DNA from: RGIG9608 sp045612365
GTDB lineage: Bacteria; Bacteroidota; Bacteroidia; Bacteroidales; Paludibacteraceae
Direction of reading: 5' to 3'
NCBI GenBank assembly: GCA_045612365.1
Contig: JAZKYY010000017.1
Location: 310,001 to 374,000 of the forward strand
Length of the DNA: 64,000 bases
The notes beneath the pieces are model-generated. The model searched no databases. It saw only the letters and a list, made by a program, of their open reading frames with translations, and had not been told where the DNA came from. This document shows, piece after piece, positions 23,803 through 32,995 of the stretch; position 1 is the first letter of the stretch; each line of letters starts with the position of its first letter. Position numbers and translations under genes: made by a program.

Positions 23803-25194
23803 TTAGAAACCGCTATAGGTTATTTTTAACTTCATAGGAGAAGTTGGATGTTGTCCGCTCCTAATAGCTACTCCGCTTACTTTGAAAAGTGAGGTTACCC
23901 CAGTAAGGTAAGAAGCATCATCTACGTAGCTCAATTTTACCTCAATAGGAACAAGCATCATATTTAGTTCTTTTGTAGGAACGTCTTTAGTGATATATTG
24001 TTTTGTAAAATATGACATATCAAAATCATAAGTTTCTGTGCTACTATTGTAGTACCCAATTACGGCTATGGTGTCGTTGGTTAGAGGGATGTTATTGTCT
24101 CTAAAATAGTTTTCCGCAAAATCTTCTCTCACCATAAGCATTGCTGACGAAACAGGCATCTGAATGTCCGATGTTGCTCCGTAGTTTACAGTTTCCAAGT
24201 TTAATACAGCGCGATTCAGACTCAATGTCCTTCCGTTTAGTTTTTGGGTTAATTTTTCACTTATGTTCTGTATAGGAAGTTTAATTTTTGTGTATACGTT
24301 TGCAGGAGTTGCAATAAAGTTCAAACTATCAACTTTAATTTTTTCTTTGAGTTCTTTTTTTTGAGGAAGAACAATGCTGTTTAGTTGGCGAACTTCTTTA
24401 TTTGCAGGGAAATTGACCCATGTAGAAACTATTTCTTCTTTTTCCTCTCCGTCAATTGTGTATCGACGAGTGTAATGGTAAAACAAACGTAAATCTATCT
24501 TCGAAATGTTTAGCATTGTTGAAGTACCAAAAGTTGGTGTAATGTATAATCCTTTGAACTCATTTAGGAACTCCTTTTCGTTTTCGTAGGACGATTTAGG
24601 TAGATTCAGAAGCTTTTGTGCATACGTATAATCTAGCTTGTAACGCACCGATGGAGTGTGCGAAGAATCGTTGAGTACGGAATCTGCCAAACTTTTGTCA
24701 ATAGATGTCATTATGGTTTTTCCCATAAGCACATCTTTTTTGGAATAGTTTTCGACTTTGATATTGGAAAAGTATGCAGAAGAGTAGTCGATGGTTTCGT
24801 CACCATTCAAATCATAAACACTGATTTCAATAGGTGCGTTTGATACTCCATACCAAGTTTTGTAATATATGAAGAGTAGTAACGAATCGGCTACCGGATT
24901 TTGTTCTGCAGGTGGAAAAGTGTAATTCAAAGGAGGTGCAATCTGTGCCAAAATTTCTGCTTTAGTTGTTCCGTAAAAAGGATGGTAAATTTGTCCAAGA
25001 AGCAAAGTGTCATTTTGTAGAAAAACAGAACTAATGGTGTCAGATGAAGATGCTATAATGAATGAATCTGTTGCAATAAATACCTCGTCGCTTACAGGTT
25101 TTACGGCATTTCCTATATTCTTGTTGTTGTCTTCACAAGCTACAAAGCAAAGTAAAGTCAAAACAAATCCTAATAAAAAATGCTGTTTCCCCAT
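23803..25194 (-). CDS. DUF4270 family lipoprotein
   Basis: A 463-residue predicted lipoprotein (signal ending LLCFVAC). It has the features of the Bacteroidota DUF4270 family: an early NIG segment, LLLGQIYHPFYGTTKAEILAQI, ADSLLLFIYYKTWYG, and late strands including NDTIAVIGYYNS. The rest is beta-rich. Function is unknown; members are outer-membrane or surface proteins. It lies 25 bases downstream of the glycogen-synthase-like gene, a pairing I recall as common in Bacteroidales, so the two are probably an operon. Confidence 0.78.
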   Translation of the reverse strand: MGKQHFLLGFVLTLLCFVACEDNNKNIGNAVKPVSDEVFIATDSFIIASSSDTISSVFLQNDTLLLGQIYHPFYGTTKAEILAQIAPPLNYTFPPAEQNPVADSLLLFIYYKTWYGVSNAPIEISVYDLNGDETIDYSSAYFSNIKVENYSKKDVLMGKTIMTSIDKSLADSVLNDSSHTPSVRYKLDYTYAQKLLNLPKSSYENEKEFLNEFKGLYITPTFGTSTMLNISKIDLRLFYHYTRRYTIDGEEKEEIVSTWVNFPANKEVRQLNSIVLPQKKELKEKIKVDSLNFIATPANVYTKIKLPIQNISEKLTQKLNGRTLSLNRAVLNLETVNYGATSDIQMPVSSAMLMVREDFAENYFRDNNIPLTNDTIAVIGYYNSSTETYDFDMSYFTKQYITKDVPTKELNMMLVPIEVKLSYVDDASYLTGVTSLFKVSGVAIRSGQHPTSPMKLKITYSGF

Positions 25195-25219
25195 CGCTAA
25201 ACCAAGAAATGAAATGATT

Positions 25220-26038
25220 TTATAGAGAATTATACAGTTCGATGTAAGGATTTAGATAGTCTTCAATCTCGCTGCCACAGTATGGAAGAACTTTTCTTCC
25301 TTTTTCTTGCGCGTAATCCACTAAAGATTTATCGGACAAATTGCTCCCCTCAATTACTGCTTCTGAGAAATCAACGGCCAATTGACATAGATCGTTGCAC
25401 GAAATTTCTTTGTCTTTAATTTGTTCGATATCGTTTTCTAAAATTCCGTCAAATTTTAACTTTTCGCTAAAATTTTTTGAGAATAAATTATTGAATTTAT
25501 CGTTGTAGAGCGAATAAACGATTTTTGCTTTTTGGAAAAACGGTTCATCTTGATAAACTCGTTTGATATAGAGCGGAGCAAGTGATGTAATCCAGCCATG
25601 ACAATGGACAATGTCTGGTGTCCAACGGAGTTTCTTTATGGTTTCTAGTACTCCACGTGCAAAGAAAATTGCGCGGTCTTCATTATCGTCAAACTCTTTT
25701 CCATTTTCGTCAGCAAAAACATTTTTGCGTTGGAAATAATCTTCGTTGTCAATAAAATAGACTTGCATGCGAGCCGCTTGAATCGACGCAACTTTAATGA
25801 TTAATTGATGGTCAGAATCATTGATAATCAAGTTCATTCCAGAAAGTCGTTGAACCTCATGAAGTTGATTGCGACGTTCGTTAATGTGCCCATATCGAGG
25901 CATAAAAGCACGAATTTCTATACCATTTTCTTGCGCTCCTTGTGGTAGGTAGCGACAAATTTTTGAAATTTCTGATTCTGGAAGATAAGGTGTAATTTCT
26001 TGAGAAATGTACAATACTCTTAACGGCTCTTTTGTCAT
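25220..26038 (-). CDS. Glycogen/starch synthase-like protein (GT5 N-terminal domain only)
   Basis: A 272-residue protein starting MTKEPLRVLYISQEITPY, corresponding to the N-terminal Rossmann domain of GT5 glycogen synthases (YISQEITPYLPESEISKI, FFARGVLETIKKL, PDIVHCHGWITSLAPLYI). A full enzyme is nearly 480 residues or more and has a second domain with the ADP-glucose-binding Glu, which is absent here. Whether it is catalytic or a binding or regulatory subunit is open. The ATG at 26038 is chosen because a TATCTTTG box at 26066-26073 precedes it; the frame is open to 26098. The DUF4270 gene follows. Confidence 0.75.
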   Translation of the reverse strand: MTKEPLRVLYISQEITPYLPESEISKICRYLPQGAQENGIEIRAFMPRYGHINERRNQLHEVQRLSGMNLIINDSDHQLIIKVASIQAARMQVYFIDNEDYFQRKNVFADENGKEFDDNEDRAIFFARGVLETIKKLRWTPDIVHCHGWITSLAPLYIKRVYQDEPFFQKAKIVYSLYNDKFNNLFSKNFSEKLKFDGILENDIEQIKDKEISCNDLCQLAVDFSEAVIEGSNLSDKSLVDYAQEKGRKVLPYCGSEIEDYLNPYIELYNSL

Positions 26039-26065
26039 AAATTTATCTCTCTTTATTTTCCTTTG

Positions 26066-26073
26066 CAAAGATA
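26066..26073 (-). promoter_or_regulatory. -7 promoter box for the glycogen-synthase-like/DUF4270 operon
   Basis: Minus-strand TATCTTTG, 28 bases before the chosen ATG. A CAAA (TTTG on the minus strand) lies 22 bases further upstream, slightly wide for the consensus. Confidence 0.45.
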
Positions 26074-26215
26074 TAAAAAAAAAGATGAATACTGGCAAAA
26101 GAAAAACGAACTGTTTTTTCTTGTTTTCTCAGAAAAAAGTATTTTATTTGGCACACTTTTTGGAAAAATATTATTGAAAATTAAAAATTGTTGAACCTAA
26201 AAAAAGAGAAAAATT

Positions 26216-26653
26216 ATGAAAGGTATTATTTCTATTATTGCATGTATATGCTTGTCTTTTACGGTGATGTCGTGTGAAAAGAAAATTCCTGTTTTGGGGA
26301 GTGAGTTGCCAAATGAAATAAAAGTTTATGTTGAAAAACATTTTCCAACGGATGAAATTTCGTTTTCATTAAAAGATCAAGATGGCGCAACCTTGACTTA
26401 TGATATTACTTTGAAATCTGGTACTAAATTAGAATTTAACAGATCGAAAGAAATTATTGAAATTGATGGAAACAATAAGAAGTTGCCCGATAGCGTGATT
26501 TCTGAAAAAATTTTGTCTTATGTAGAAACAATGTTTCCTGGTACGTTTGTGACAAGTTGGGAATTGAGTGGCCGATATCAAAAGGTAGAGTTGGGCAATT
26601 CCGCAGATTTGATTTTTGACCTTGATGGAAATTTTAAACGAATTGATGACTAG
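26216..26653 (+). CDS. PepSY-like (DUF2874) lipoprotein
   Basis: A 145-residue predicted lipoprotein (signal ending TVMSC). The mature part has two copies of a PepSY-like module. The first has LPNEIKVYVEKHFPTDEISF followed by a YDITLKSGTKLEFN strand pair; the second has LPDSVISEKILSYVETMFPG, then VELGNSADLIFDLDGNFKRID. Such putative beta-lactamase-inhibitor-like PepSY proteins are common and exported in Bacteroidota, with no established function. The gene stands alone: a terminator follows at 26677, and the upstream gene is divergent. Confidence 0.75.
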   Translation: MKGIISIIACICLSFTVMSCEKKIPVLGSELPNEIKVYVEKHFPTDEISFSLKDQDGATLTYDITLKSGTKLEFNRSKEIIEIDGNNKKLPDSVISEKILSYVETMFPGTFVTSWELSGRYQKVELGNSADLIFDLDGNFKRIDD

Positions 26654-26676
26654 TTGATTTTCTTCAATGAAGATTT

Positions 26677-26710
26677 AGAGCAAGGTTCTGTAAATCTTGC
26701 TCTTTTTTTT
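26677..26710 (+). terminator. Rho-independent terminator after the PepSY-like gene
   Basis: AGAGCAAG (26677-26684) pairs with CTTGCTCT (26696-26703), followed by a T-run to 26710. Confidence 0.85.
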
Positions 26711-26753
26711 GTACAATCCCTGATTGTGGGTTATAACTATCGCAACTAATCAT

Positions 26754-26761
26754 TATTTTTG
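26754..26761 (+). promoter_or_regulatory. -7 promoter box for pyrF
   Basis: TATTTTTG matches TAnnTTTG, 17 bases before the pyrF ATG. No convincing -33 TTG at standard spacing. Confidence 0.4.
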
Positions 26762-26778
26762 CATCAAAATAAGTAATT

Positions 26779-27603
26779 ATGAATAGAGAAGAAATTTTTG
26801 CTAACATTCAGCGTAAAAAATCATTTTTGTGTGTCGGTCTCGATACCGATATAAAGAAGATTCCTGCACACCTTTTGACCTGTGAAAATCCTATTTTTGA
26901 GTTTAATAAAGCAATAGTTGATGCTACTGCAGAATTTTGTATTGCTTATAAACCAAATCTTGCTTTTTATGAAAGTTTGGGTATCGAAGGTTGGAAGGCT
27001 CTTGAAATGACGGTGAAATACATTAGAGAAAAATATCCCAATCAGTTTTTGATTGCAGATGCCAAACGTGGCGATATAGGAAATACATCACAACTTTATG
27101 CACGTGCTTTTTTTGAGGCTTTTGATTTTGATTCGGTAACCGTTGCTCCTTACATGGGCGAAGACAGTGTTTCTCCATTTTTGACTTATCCGAACAAGTG
27201 GGTTATTCTTTTGGCGTTGACTTCAAATAAAGGCGCATTTGATTTTCAGTTTATGGAAAATAAACTAGAAGAAAAATTATTTGAGAAGGTTTTGAAGACA
27301 TCGAAAAAATGGGGAAATGAGGATAATTTGATGTACGTTGTAGGTGCTACTAAGGCGGATATGTTGCAGCAAATTAGGACAATTGTTCCAAATAGTTTCT
27401 TGTTGGTCCCTGGGGTTGGAGCGCAAGGGGGAAGCTTGGAGGATGTTGCGAAGTTTGGTATGAACAAACAGTGTGGGCTCATTGTGAACTCTTCGAGAGC
27501 AATTATTTATGCTGATAGTTCTGAAAATTTTGCTCAAATAGCTCGCCTTGAAGCTAAAAAAGTGCAACAAGCAATGTCACAACTTTTAACTCAATATTTG
27601 TAA
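26779..27603 (+). CDS. pyrF: Orotidine 5'-phosphate decarboxylase (type 2)
   Basis: Final step of de novo UMP synthesis. At 274 residues it is the longer type 2 form. Seen: FLCVGLDTDIKKIP near the N-terminus, the catalytic IADAKRGDIGNTS (Asp-Lys-Asp charge network), VAPYMGEDSVSPF and the phosphate-binding LLVPGVGAQGG. rlmD begins 8 bases after the stop, so the two are likely cotranscribed. Confidence 0.94.
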   Translation: MNREEIFANIQRKKSFLCVGLDTDIKKIPAHLLTCENPIFEFNKAIVDATAEFCIAYKPNLAFYESLGIEGWKALEMTVKYIREKYPNQFLIADAKRGDIGNTSQLYARAFFEAFDFDSVTVAPYMGEDSVSPFLTYPNKWVILLALTSNKGAFDFQFMENKLEEKLFEKVLKTSKKWGNEDNLMYVVGATKADMLQQIRTIVPNSFLLVPGVGAQGGSLEDVAKFGMNKQCGLIVNSSRAIIYADSSENFAQIARLEAKKVQQAMSQLLTQYL

Positions 27604-27611
27604 GAAGAAAA

Positions 27612-29027
27612 ATGAGTAAGAAAAAAAATCTTCCTCTTTTGGAAAATTTGCTTGTAACTGACGTTGCGGCGGAAGGGAAAGCGATAATAAAAACTGACGA
27701 TAAGGTTATTTTTACACAATATGCAGTTCCTGGAGATGTGGTCGATTTGCAAATTACGCGCAAAAAAAATCGCTATTTGGAAGGTAGAGTAGTCGCTTTT
27801 AAGCAGCTTTCAGAGAAGAGAACAGAGGCTTTTTGTGAACATTATGGTATTTGTGGTGGCTGTAAGTGGCAAATTCTTCCGTATGAGGAACAACTCAAGC
27901 ACAAACAAAAACAAGTAATTGATAATTTGGTTCGGATAGGGAAGGTGGATTTGCCGGAAATCTCTCCCATTCTTGGTTCAAAGAAAACAACTTTCTATCG
28001 CAATAAACTTGAATTTACATTTTCCAACAAACGTTGGATGACCAATGAGGAAATTCTGTCGGGACAAGAATTTGATGATATGAATGCGTTAGGTTTTCAT
28101 ATTCCAAATATGTTTGACAAGGTACTTGATATTAAGAAATGTTGGTTGCAAGAGGATTTTTCTAATCGTGTTCGCTTGTTTATCAAAGATTTTGCGCTGA
28201 AAAATGGGATGCCATTTTTTGATTTAAAAAATCAAAATGGCTTACTCAGAAATATAATTATTCGGACAAGTTCTACTGGAGAAAAAATGCTGATTGTTGT
28301 TTTTTTCTCAAATGACAAGAAAAATATTAATCTTTTGCTCAATGCTGTTGCAGAAGAGTTTGCGGAATTAACTTCTATAATTTATATCGTTAATTCGAAA
28401 TCCAATGATAGCATTACGGATCAAACTCCAATTTTGTTCAAAGGCAATGATTTTATCATGGAACAAATGGAGGATTTGAAGTTTAAGGTGGGAGCAAAGT
28501 CTTTTTATCAGACCAACTCTGAACAGGCGTACGAACTTTACAAATTGGTACGTTCGGCTGCAAAACTGTCTGGAGAAGAACTAGTTTATGACCTTTATAC
28601 GGGAACTGGAACTATTGCTAATTTTGTGGCCAAGTCGGCAAAAAAGGTAATAGGGATAGAGTATGTTCCAGAAGCAATAGAAGATGCAAAAGTGAATTCT
28701 GGAATCAATAATATAAAAAATACAGAGTTTTTTGCAGGTGACATGAAAGATATCTTGACGGCATCTTTTTTGGAAACTTATGGGAAACCGGATGTGATTA
28801 TTACTGATCCTCCTCGAGCAGGAATGCACGAAGATGTGATTAAAACTATTCTTCTAGCTGCGCCTCAACGTATAGTGTATGTAAGTTGTAATCCCGCAAC
28901 GCAAGCTCGTGATTTGAGTTTGTTGGACGAGATGTACTCGGTTGTGTTGGTGCAGCCTGTTGATATGTTTCCTCATACGCACCATGTAGAAAATATTGTT
29001 TGCTTGGAAAAAAGAGAGAATATTTAA
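27612..29027 (+). CDS. rlmD: 23S rRNA (uracil-5-)-methyltransferase RlmD/RumA family
   Basis: A 471-residue SAM-dependent enzyme that makes 5-methyluridine in rRNA. It begins with a TRAM RNA-binding domain (TDVAAEGKAIIKT, PGDVVDLQI). The iron-sulfur ligands follow (CEHYGICGGCKW and a later KKCWLQ). The SAM domain has LVYDLYTGTGTIANF, ITDPPRAGMH, and VSCNPATQARD with the catalytic Cys. Bacteroidota often have one or two RumA-like enzymes, so the exact target (U1939, U747 or tRNA U54) is uncertain. It closes the pyrF transcript; the bat operon starts about 100 bases later. Confidence 0.88.
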   Translation: MSKKKNLPLLENLLVTDVAAEGKAIIKTDDKVIFTQYAVPGDVVDLQITRKKNRYLEGRVVAFKQLSEKRTEAFCEHYGICGGCKWQILPYEEQLKHKQKQVIDNLVRIGKVDLPEISPILGSKKTTFYRNKLEFTFSNKRWMTNEEILSGQEFDDMNALGFHIPNMFDKVLDIKKCWLQEDFSNRVRLFIKDFALKNGMPFFDLKNQNGLLRNIIIRTSSTGEKMLIVVFFSNDKKNINLLLNAVAEEFAELTSIIYIVNSKSNDSITDQTPILFKGNDFIMEQMEDLKFKVGAKSFYQTNSEQAYELYKLVRSAAKLSGEELVYDLYTGTGTIANFVAKSAKKVIGIEYVPEAIEDAKVNSGINNIKNTEFFAGDMKDILTASFLETYGKPDVIITDPPRAGMHEDVIKTILLAAPQRIVYVSCNPATQARDLSLLDEMYSVVLVQPVDMFPHTHHVENIVCLEKRENI

Positions 29028-29095
29028 ATTTTCTTAAAAAAAAGCATAAAGTCTTAACAGAAGTTTATTTGGAAAGTAAAGTTGCAGAAATCTAT

Positions 29096-29103
29096 TATAT
29101 TTG
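29096..29103 (+). promoter_or_regulatory. -7 promoter box of the moxR-bat operon
   Basis: TATATTTG fits TAnnTTTG, 21 bases before the moxR ATG. Upstream TTTG at 29068-29071 is 24 bases away, slightly wide. Confidence 0.4.
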
Positions 29104-29124
29104 CAATAACAAAAAGTAAAATTT

Positions 29125-30120
29125 ATGGAACAAACTATTGATATTAGAGCGTTGAATGAACGCATCGAAAGACAAAGCGCTTTTGTTGATACCCTCACAA
29201 TGGGGATGAACAACGTTATTGTAGGTCAGAAGCACTTGGTGAATTCTTTGTTGATTGGACTTTTGTCAAACGGACACGTATTGCTTGAAGGTGTCCCTGG
29301 TTTGGCAAAGACGCTAGCAATAAAAACTTTGGCACAACTTATTAACGCCGATTTTAGTCGTATTCAGTTTACTCCGGATTTGCTGCCAGCCGATGTTATT
29401 GGTACGATGATATATAGCCAGAAGAAAGAGGAATTTTTGATAAAAAAAGGGCCTGTTTTTTCAAATTTTATTTTGGCTGATGAAATAAACCGTGCTCCAG
29501 CAAAAGTTCAAAGTGCTCTACTTGAAGCAATGCAGGAGCGACAAGTAACTATTGGAGAAAACACCTATGCATTGGAAGAACCTTTTTTGGTATTGGCAAC
29601 ACAAAACCCTATAGAGCAAGAAGGAACATATCCTTTGCCAGAAGCACAAGTTGACCGTTTTATGCTCAAAGTGGTAATCAATTATCCTAAAAAAGAAGAA
29701 GAGAAGTTGATTATTCGTCAAAATATGTCAGCTGAAAAGCAGGAGATTAAACCTATTCTGTCGGTACAAGAAATTCTTGAAGCGCGCAAGGTTGTTCGTG
29801 ATGTTTATATGGACGAGAAAATTGAGCGATACATTGTTGATATTGTTTTTGCAACTCGTTTCCCAGAGGAGTACGGATTGGAATCTTTGAAAAACATGAT
29901 TGCCTTTGGAGGTTCTCCACGTGCATCTATCAATTTGGCTTTGGCTGCAAAAGCGTATGCGTTCATAAAAAGAAGAGGGTATGTTATCCCAGAAGATGTT
30001 CGCTCTGTGGCTCACGATGTGCTTCGTCATCGAATTGGTTTGACTTACGAGGCGGAGGCAAACAACATGACTTCGGAGGAAATTATCAGCGAAATTCTAA
30101 ACTCGGTTGAAGTGCCTTAA
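29125..30120 (+). CDS. MoxR family AAA+ ATPase
   Basis: A 331-residue AAA+ ATPase thought to act as a chaperone for proteins with von Willebrand (VWA) domains. Walker A is VLLEGVPGLAKTL, Walker B is FILADEINRAPAKVQSALLEA, followed by the MoxR signature MQERQVTIG, sensor 1 LATQNPIEQEGTYPLPEAQ and an R-finger/sensor 2 region (GGSPRASINLALAAKA). First gene of the bat (Bacteroides aerotolerance) cluster; DUF58, VWA and TPR genes follow closely on the same strand. Confidence 0.93.
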   Translation: MEQTIDIRALNERIERQSAFVDTLTMGMNNVIVGQKHLVNSLLIGLLSNGHVLLEGVPGLAKTLAIKTLAQLINADFSRIQFTPDLLPADVIGTMIYSQKKEEFLIKKGPVFSNFILADEINRAPAKVQSALLEAMQERQVTIGENTYALEEPFLVLATQNPIEQEGTYPLPEAQVDRFMLKVVINYPKKEEEKLIIRQNMSAEKQEIKPILSVQEILEARKVVRDVYMDEKIERYIVDIVFATRFPEEYGLESLKNMIAFGGSPRASINLALAAKAYAFIKRRGYVIPEDVRSVAHDVLRHRIGLTYEAEANNMTSEEIISEILNSVEVP

Positions 30121-30143
30121 AAAAAAACATTTTTCTAAAAAAA

Positions 30144-31010
30144 ATGGAAGCTAGCGAATTATTAAAAAAAGTCCGCCAAATAGAGATTAAAACTCGAGGT
30201 CTTTCTCGCAATATCTTTGCGGGAGAGTATCATACGGCATTTAAAGGGAAAGGAATGACTTTCTCGGAAGTGCGAGAATATCAATATGGCGACGATGTGC
30301 GTAACATTGATTGGAATGTAACTGCACGATTTAATAATCCGTTTGTAAAGATTTTTGAAGAAGAACGTGAGTTGACGGTAATGCTTTTGATAGATGTTTC
30401 AGGAAGTCGTGAGTTTGGAACTTCAAAAACGCTTAAGCAAGAAGTTATTACTGAAATTGCAGCAACGTTAGCATTTTCTGCAATTCAAAACAATGACAAA
30501 ATTGGGGTTATATTTTTCTCGGATAGAATAGAAAAGTGTATTCTGCCTCAAAAAGGGAAAAAACATATTCTGTATATCATTCGAGAGTTGATAGATTTTA
30601 AACCTGAAAGTAGAAAAACTGATATCTCAGCTGCGTTACGTTATTTTACCAATATGGTTAAAAAACGTTCTACGGCATTTCTTATTTCTGATTTTATAGA
30701 TAAGAATGTTTCGGAAGCGATGACCATTGCAAATAGAAAACACGATATAGTGGCAGTGCAGGTTTATGACAAACGAGAAACTGTTTTACCAAAGGTAGGT
30801 TATATAAAACTAAAAGATGCGGAAACTGACCAACGTATTTGGGTAAACACGAACGATTCACGGCTTCGTCAGGAGTATGAGAATTATTGGAGTAAGAAAC
30901 AAAATGAACTTCAACGTTCTTTGAAAAAGTCGGGAGTAGATTTTGTTTCTATTTCTACGGAAGAGGATTATGTAAAATCTTTGATACAGTTGTTTAAATT
31001 AAGAAATTAA
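30144..31010 (+). CDS. DUF58 domain protein with VWA-like fold
   Basis: A 288-residue cytosolic protein. The DUF58 hallmark FSEVREYQYGDDVRNIDWNVTAR is near residue 35, and a VWA-like metal site VMLLIDVSGSREF follows. It is the standard partner of MoxR ATPases, with no proven biochemical role. It lies 23 bases after moxR and 4 bases before the next membrane protein, firmly within the bat operon. Confidence 0.9.
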   Translation: MEASELLKKVRQIEIKTRGLSRNIFAGEYHTAFKGKGMTFSEVREYQYGDDVRNIDWNVTARFNNPFVKIFEEERELTVMLLIDVSGSREFGTSKTLKQEVITEIAATLAFSAIQNNDKIGVIFFSDRIEKCILPQKGKKHILYIIRELIDFKPESRKTDISAALRYFTNMVKKRSTAFLISDFIDKNVSEAMTIANRKHDIVAVQVYDKRETVLPKVGYIKLKDAETDQRIWVNTNDSRLRQEYENYWSKKQNELQRSLKKSGVDFVSISTEEDYVKSLIQLFKLRN

Positions 31011-31014
31011 CGTA

Positions 31015-31974
31015 ATGAGGAACTTGCTCAGATACATAATTTGTTTGTTGTGTGGATTGCAATTTTCAGTTCTTTCTGCTCAAAAATTTTCGGTACAAGC
31101 TACAATTGATTCTACGTTTTTGTTCATTGGAGAGCAAACTGCTCTTACATTTGAGGTAGATCAATTTGCTGACGAAAGAATTAATATTCCACTTTTCTCG
31201 GATACGATTATTTCTGGTTTGGAGTTAGTTGAACGACTCAAAGTGGATACTACTCAAATAGAAAATAATCGCATAAAAGTAAAACATTCGTTTTTAGTAA
31301 CCTCTTTTGATACGGCTTTGTATTACATTCCGCCGTTTGCTTTCAGTAATGTAAGTGGAGATACTGTAAAAAGCAATCCTCTTTCACTTAAAGTTTTTAC
31401 AGTTGATATTCAAACAGACTCTACTGATTTCCAGATAGCAGATATAAAACCTATTTACGCACCTCCATTTAATTGGAGAAAGTTCTTTTTGATTCTACTG
31501 TATGTGTTATTGGGAGTTTTGGCGTTATACGGAATTTATCGTTTGATGTTGATTTATTTAAGAAGAAATTATGATGTTCTTAAAGAACCGGAAGTGGTAA
31601 TTCCTGCGCATATTATGGCATTTGAAGGTTTGGATAAAATAAAACAGGAAAAAATTTGGCAACAAGGTAAATATAAAGTTTATTATACAGAGTTGACAGA
31701 TGTTGTTCGAACCTATATTAGTAAACGTTATGATGTTAATGCAATGGAATGGACTTCTGATGAGACTTTATTTATGATGAAGGATCTTGGGATAGATAGA
31801 GATATTATATCATTGCTAAAGTCAATATTTCAGTTGGCAGATTTGGTAAAGTTTGCAAAGTGGAATCCATTGCCCGATGAATGTTCTAAAAGTTTGTCGG
31901 AAGCGTACTCGTTTGTGGAGAGGACGATGGAGATAGAGGATAATGAATCTTTAGAAGACAAAGAAACAAAATAA
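31015..31974 (+). CDS. Bat-operon membrane protein with BatD-like N-terminal domain
   Basis: A 319-residue protein: signal peptide (LCGLQFSVLSAQ), about 120 periplasmic beta-rich residues resembling the first domain of BatD (FIGEQTALTFEV, FDTALYYIPPF), one transmembrane helix (FFLILLYVLLGVLALYGIY) and a cytoplasmic helical tail that includes YTELTDVVRTYISKRYDVNAMEWTSDE. In Bacteroidales the same position in the bat operon holds such a protein; I do not know a fixed name. It starts 4 bases after the DUF58 gene and ends 1 base before batA. Confidence 0.7.
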   Translation: MRNLLRYIICLLCGLQFSVLSAQKFSVQATIDSTFLFIGEQTALTFEVDQFADERINIPLFSDTIISGLELVERLKVDTTQIENNRIKVKHSFLVTSFDTALYYIPPFAFSNVSGDTVKSNPLSLKVFTVDIQTDSTDFQIADIKPIYAPPFNWRKFFLILLYVLLGVLALYGIYRLMLIYLRRNYDVLKEPEVVIPAHIMAFEGLDKIKQEKIWQQGKYKVYYTELTDVVRTYISKRYDVNAMEWTSDETLFMMKDLGIDRDIISLLKSIFQLADLVKFAKWNPLPDECSKSLSEAYSFVERTMEIEDNESLEDKETK

Positions 31975-31975
31975 A

Positions 31976-32962
31976 ATGAGTTTTAATAATCCGGAATATC
32001 TGTATTTGCTATTGCTACTTTTGCCTGTTTTGGCTTGGTATATTTTTAAACAATATCAAGCTGATGCAAGTCTGCAGATTTCTAGTTTGCAAAAATTGGC
32101 AACTTTGTCAGAAAAATTATCGACAAAAATTCTTTTTCATATTCCATTTATATTGCGTTTTTTAGCTCTGATTCTACTTATTATTGTCATTGCTCGTCCA
32201 ACGCTTTCAAATAGTGTTCGCAATGAAACAACGGAAGGGATTGATATAGTTTTGGCAATGGATATTTCGGGGACAATGTTGGCAGAGGATTTGAGACCCA
32301 ATCGTTTAGAAGCTGCCAAAAGAGTGGCCATAGAGTTTATAGTAGAACGTCCAAATGATAATATTGGTTTGGTGGTTTTTGCTGGAGAAAGTTTTACTCA
32401 GTGTCCTTTAACAACCGACCATGCCGTGCTTATCAATTTGTTCAATGGAATCAAATATGGAATTATTGAAGATGGAACGGCTATTGGTATGGGACTTGCT
32501 AATGCTGTAAGTAGAATAAAAGATAGTAATGCCAAATCAAAAGTTGTGATATTGCTTACAGATGGTTCGAATAATGCTGGGGAGATTGCTCCTATTACTG
32601 CAGCAGAAATAGCAAAAACTTTTGGGGTAAGGGTGTATACTATTGGTGTTGGAACTAGAGGAATGGCTCGTTATCCAGTCCAAACCCCTGTAGGTATTCG
32701 ATATCAAGATATGCCTGTTGATATTGATGAAGATATGTTGCGTCAGATATCCGGTATGACAGGTGGACGCTATTTCAGGGCTACCGATAATGACAATTTA
32801 AAAGCGATTTATGCTGAAATTGATCAAATGGAGAAGACTAAAATTGCAGTTAAAGAATACAAAAAGAAGACTGAAATATATTTACCTTTTGCTTTGGTTG
32901 CATTTTTATTGATTGTCGCGGAAGTTATTTTGAGAAATACGGTATTGAAAAAATTGCCATAA
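31976..32962 (+). CDS. batA: Bat aerotolerance protein BatA (VWA domain)
   Basis: A 328-residue inner-membrane protein with two N-terminal helices, a central VWA domain and one C-terminal helix. The metal (MIDAS) motif is LAMDISGTMLAED, with later GTAIGMGLANA (Thr) and LTDGSNNAGE (Asp). The Bat system was defined in Bacteroides fragilis as needed for oxygen tolerance; its mechanism is unclear. A closely similar VWA gene (batB) follows after 33 bases, suggesting an old tandem duplication. Confidence 0.9.
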   Translation: MSFNNPEYLYLLLLLLPVLAWYIFKQYQADASLQISSLQKLATLSEKLSTKILFHIPFILRFLALILLIIVIARPTLSNSVRNETTEGIDIVLAMDISGTMLAEDLRPNRLEAAKRVAIEFIVERPNDNIGLVVFAGESFTQCPLTTDHAVLINLFNGIKYGIIEDGTAIGMGLANAVSRIKDSNAKSKVVILLTDGSNNAGEIAPITAAEIAKTFGVRVYTIGVGTRGMARYPVQTPVGIRYQDMPVDIDEDMLRQISGMTGGRYFRATDNDNLKAIYAEIDQMEKTKIAVKEYKKKTEIYLPFALVAFLLIVAEVILRNTVLKKLP

Positions 32963-32995
32963 GAACTTATTTAACAAAGAAAAAGATAGAAAGAG

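Noticed and set aside
26148..26164. Possible sigma-54 promoter (TTGGCACA, four bases, TTGGA) before the PepSY-like gene
   Set aside because: The -12 element has GG where the invariant GC is expected, so the match to a sigma-54 site is incomplete.
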